The notes beneath the pieces were generated by a model. That model was not told where the DNA came from, made no database searches, and saw only the letters and a list, made by a program, of their open reading frames with translations. This document shows, piece after piece, positions 6,409 through 6,954 of a stretch of DNA of 6,954 nucleotides. The stretch's first letter is position 1. Each line of letters starts with the position of its first letter. Location: assembly GCA_002382605.1 (NCBI GenBank), contig DFYG01000020.1, positions 2,509-9,462 on the forward strand, in the 5' to 3' direction. Position numbers and translations under genes: made by a program. This DNA comes from Synergistaceae bacterium UBA4088. GTDB lineage: Bacteria > Synergistota > Synergistia > Synergistales > Thermovirgaceae.

Positions 6409-6927
6409 CTAGAAACGGTTCCTGTGGATCTTTCCAAAGGGGAGATCCTTCTTTGCTACGAAAGGCTTCTCCTCGGCGGGAAATCCCACAGCAATTACAC
6501 AGAGAACTCTAAATGGATCGGGAATTCCAAGGAGTTCACGCACATATTTCTCTGCCGTCTCTTGAGGGGAGTGATCCCTGTTGCGTATATGGGCCCAGCA
6601 GGAACCGAGCCCTATGGACGTTGCGGCAAGCTGAGAAATGATCGCAGCCAGGGAAGCATCTTCGATCCATGTATCGGCGGTCTCCTCGTTCCCCAGAATA
6701 ACTATTCCGAGAGAGGCCCCTCCAATAAAGCCTGAACTCCCTCCCCGGACCTTTCCCAGTTTTTGCAGGAGCTCTCTGTCGTCAACGAAAATAAACTCCC
6801 AGGACTTGAGGTTTCTCGCTGAGGGGGCACGAAGGAGGGCTTCCTCCAGGGTTTCTATCTGTTCCGTGGTCAGCGGCCGGTCCTGAAACTTGCGGATACT
6901 CCTGCGGCTTCTCAACAATTCCAGCAT
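6409..6927 (-). CDS. Nitroreductase family protein (FMN-dependent oxidoreductase)
   Basis: This is a 172-residue protein, typical of the short nitroreductase subgroup of about 165-190 residues. Such proteins are cytoplasmic FMN-binding homodimers that use NAD(P)H or another donor to reduce nitro compounds, quinones or other acceptors. Evidence is the N-terminal RSRRSIRKF (6-14), whose arginines bind the FMN phosphate in the family, and APSARNLKSWEF (34-45), the usual P-S-x-x-N-x-Q/x-x-W motif. Further support comes from the helix containing DASLAAIISQLAATSIGLGSCW (90-111, split here by no gap), VIAVGFPAEEKP (144-155), and the C-terminal basic-aromatic end KIHRNRF. The canonical Gln of the PSxxNxQ motif is Lys41 or Ser42 here, a modest variation. 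The ATG at 6927 (reading leftward) is preceded by AGGAAGGGAG (complement of 6938-6947) at about 10 nt. It converges on the dipeptidase gene and shares its terminator, so it is a separate transcription unit with no evident link to the importer. Physiological substrate is unknown. Confidence 0.92.
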   Translation of the reverse strand: MLELLRSRRSIRKFQDRPLTTEQIETLEEALLRAPSARNLKSWEFIFVDDRELLQKLGKVRGGSSGFIGGASLGIVILGNEETADTWIEDASLAAIISQLAATSIGLGSCWAHIRNRDHSPQETAEKYVRELLGIPDPFRVLCVIAVGFPAEEKPFVAKKDLPFGKIHRNRF

Positions 6928-6954
6928 TGGACGAGATCTCCCTTCCTGAAGTTT

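Overview
The window reads as a compact bacterial chromosomal segment. It carries most of an ABC-type solute importer operon, then an M20-family dipeptidase gene, then a convergent nitroreductase gene. The importer type (a DUF3798-like binding protein with an RbsA-like double ATPase and two RbsC-like permeases), the moderate base composition and the neighbouring dipeptidase suggest an anaerobic amino-acid or peptide fermenter of the Synergistota, or less likely a Clostridia-type Firmicute. This taxonomic call is inference from gene content; there is no rRNA or other marker gene here. Nothing looks mobile: there are no IS ends, integrase, tRNA, CRISPR array or origin.

Layout. Positions 1-515 (+) hold the C-terminal 170 codons of a DUF3798-type binding protein whose 5' end lies outside the window. 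A very strong GC-rich hairpin terminator follows at 529-566. Positions 724-2328 (+) encode a two-domain sugar/nucleoside-type ABC ATPase. Positions 2331-3374 and 3371-4471 (+) encode two paralogous BPD_transp_2 permeases. Positions 4485-4877 (+) encode a small membrane-anchored protein of unknown function. ATPase, permease 1, permease 2 and the small protein are spaced by +2, -4 and +13 nt, so they almost certainly form one translationally coupled operon. After 72 nt containing a perfect 16-bp palindrome, 4950-6338 (+) encodes a PepV-like M20 metallodipeptidase. A bidirectional terminator at 6347-6381 separates it from 6409-6927 (-), a small FMN nitroreductase whose promoter lies at or beyond the right edge.

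How the parts work together. The binding protein would capture an unknown small solute outside the membrane. The two permeases would form a heterodimeric channel and the tandem ATPase would power it. The ATPase looks asymmetric: one composite ATP site is intact and the other is degraded. The terminator after the binding-protein gene probably lets the cell make more binding protein than membrane components. The small anchored protein is tightly linked to the importer and may be an accessory subunit. The dipeptidase may process imported peptides, but it has its own possible operator and may be regulated separately. The most interesting item is the importer with its small partner protein: a complete-looking transporter of unassigned substrate, with non-canonical ATPase motifs.
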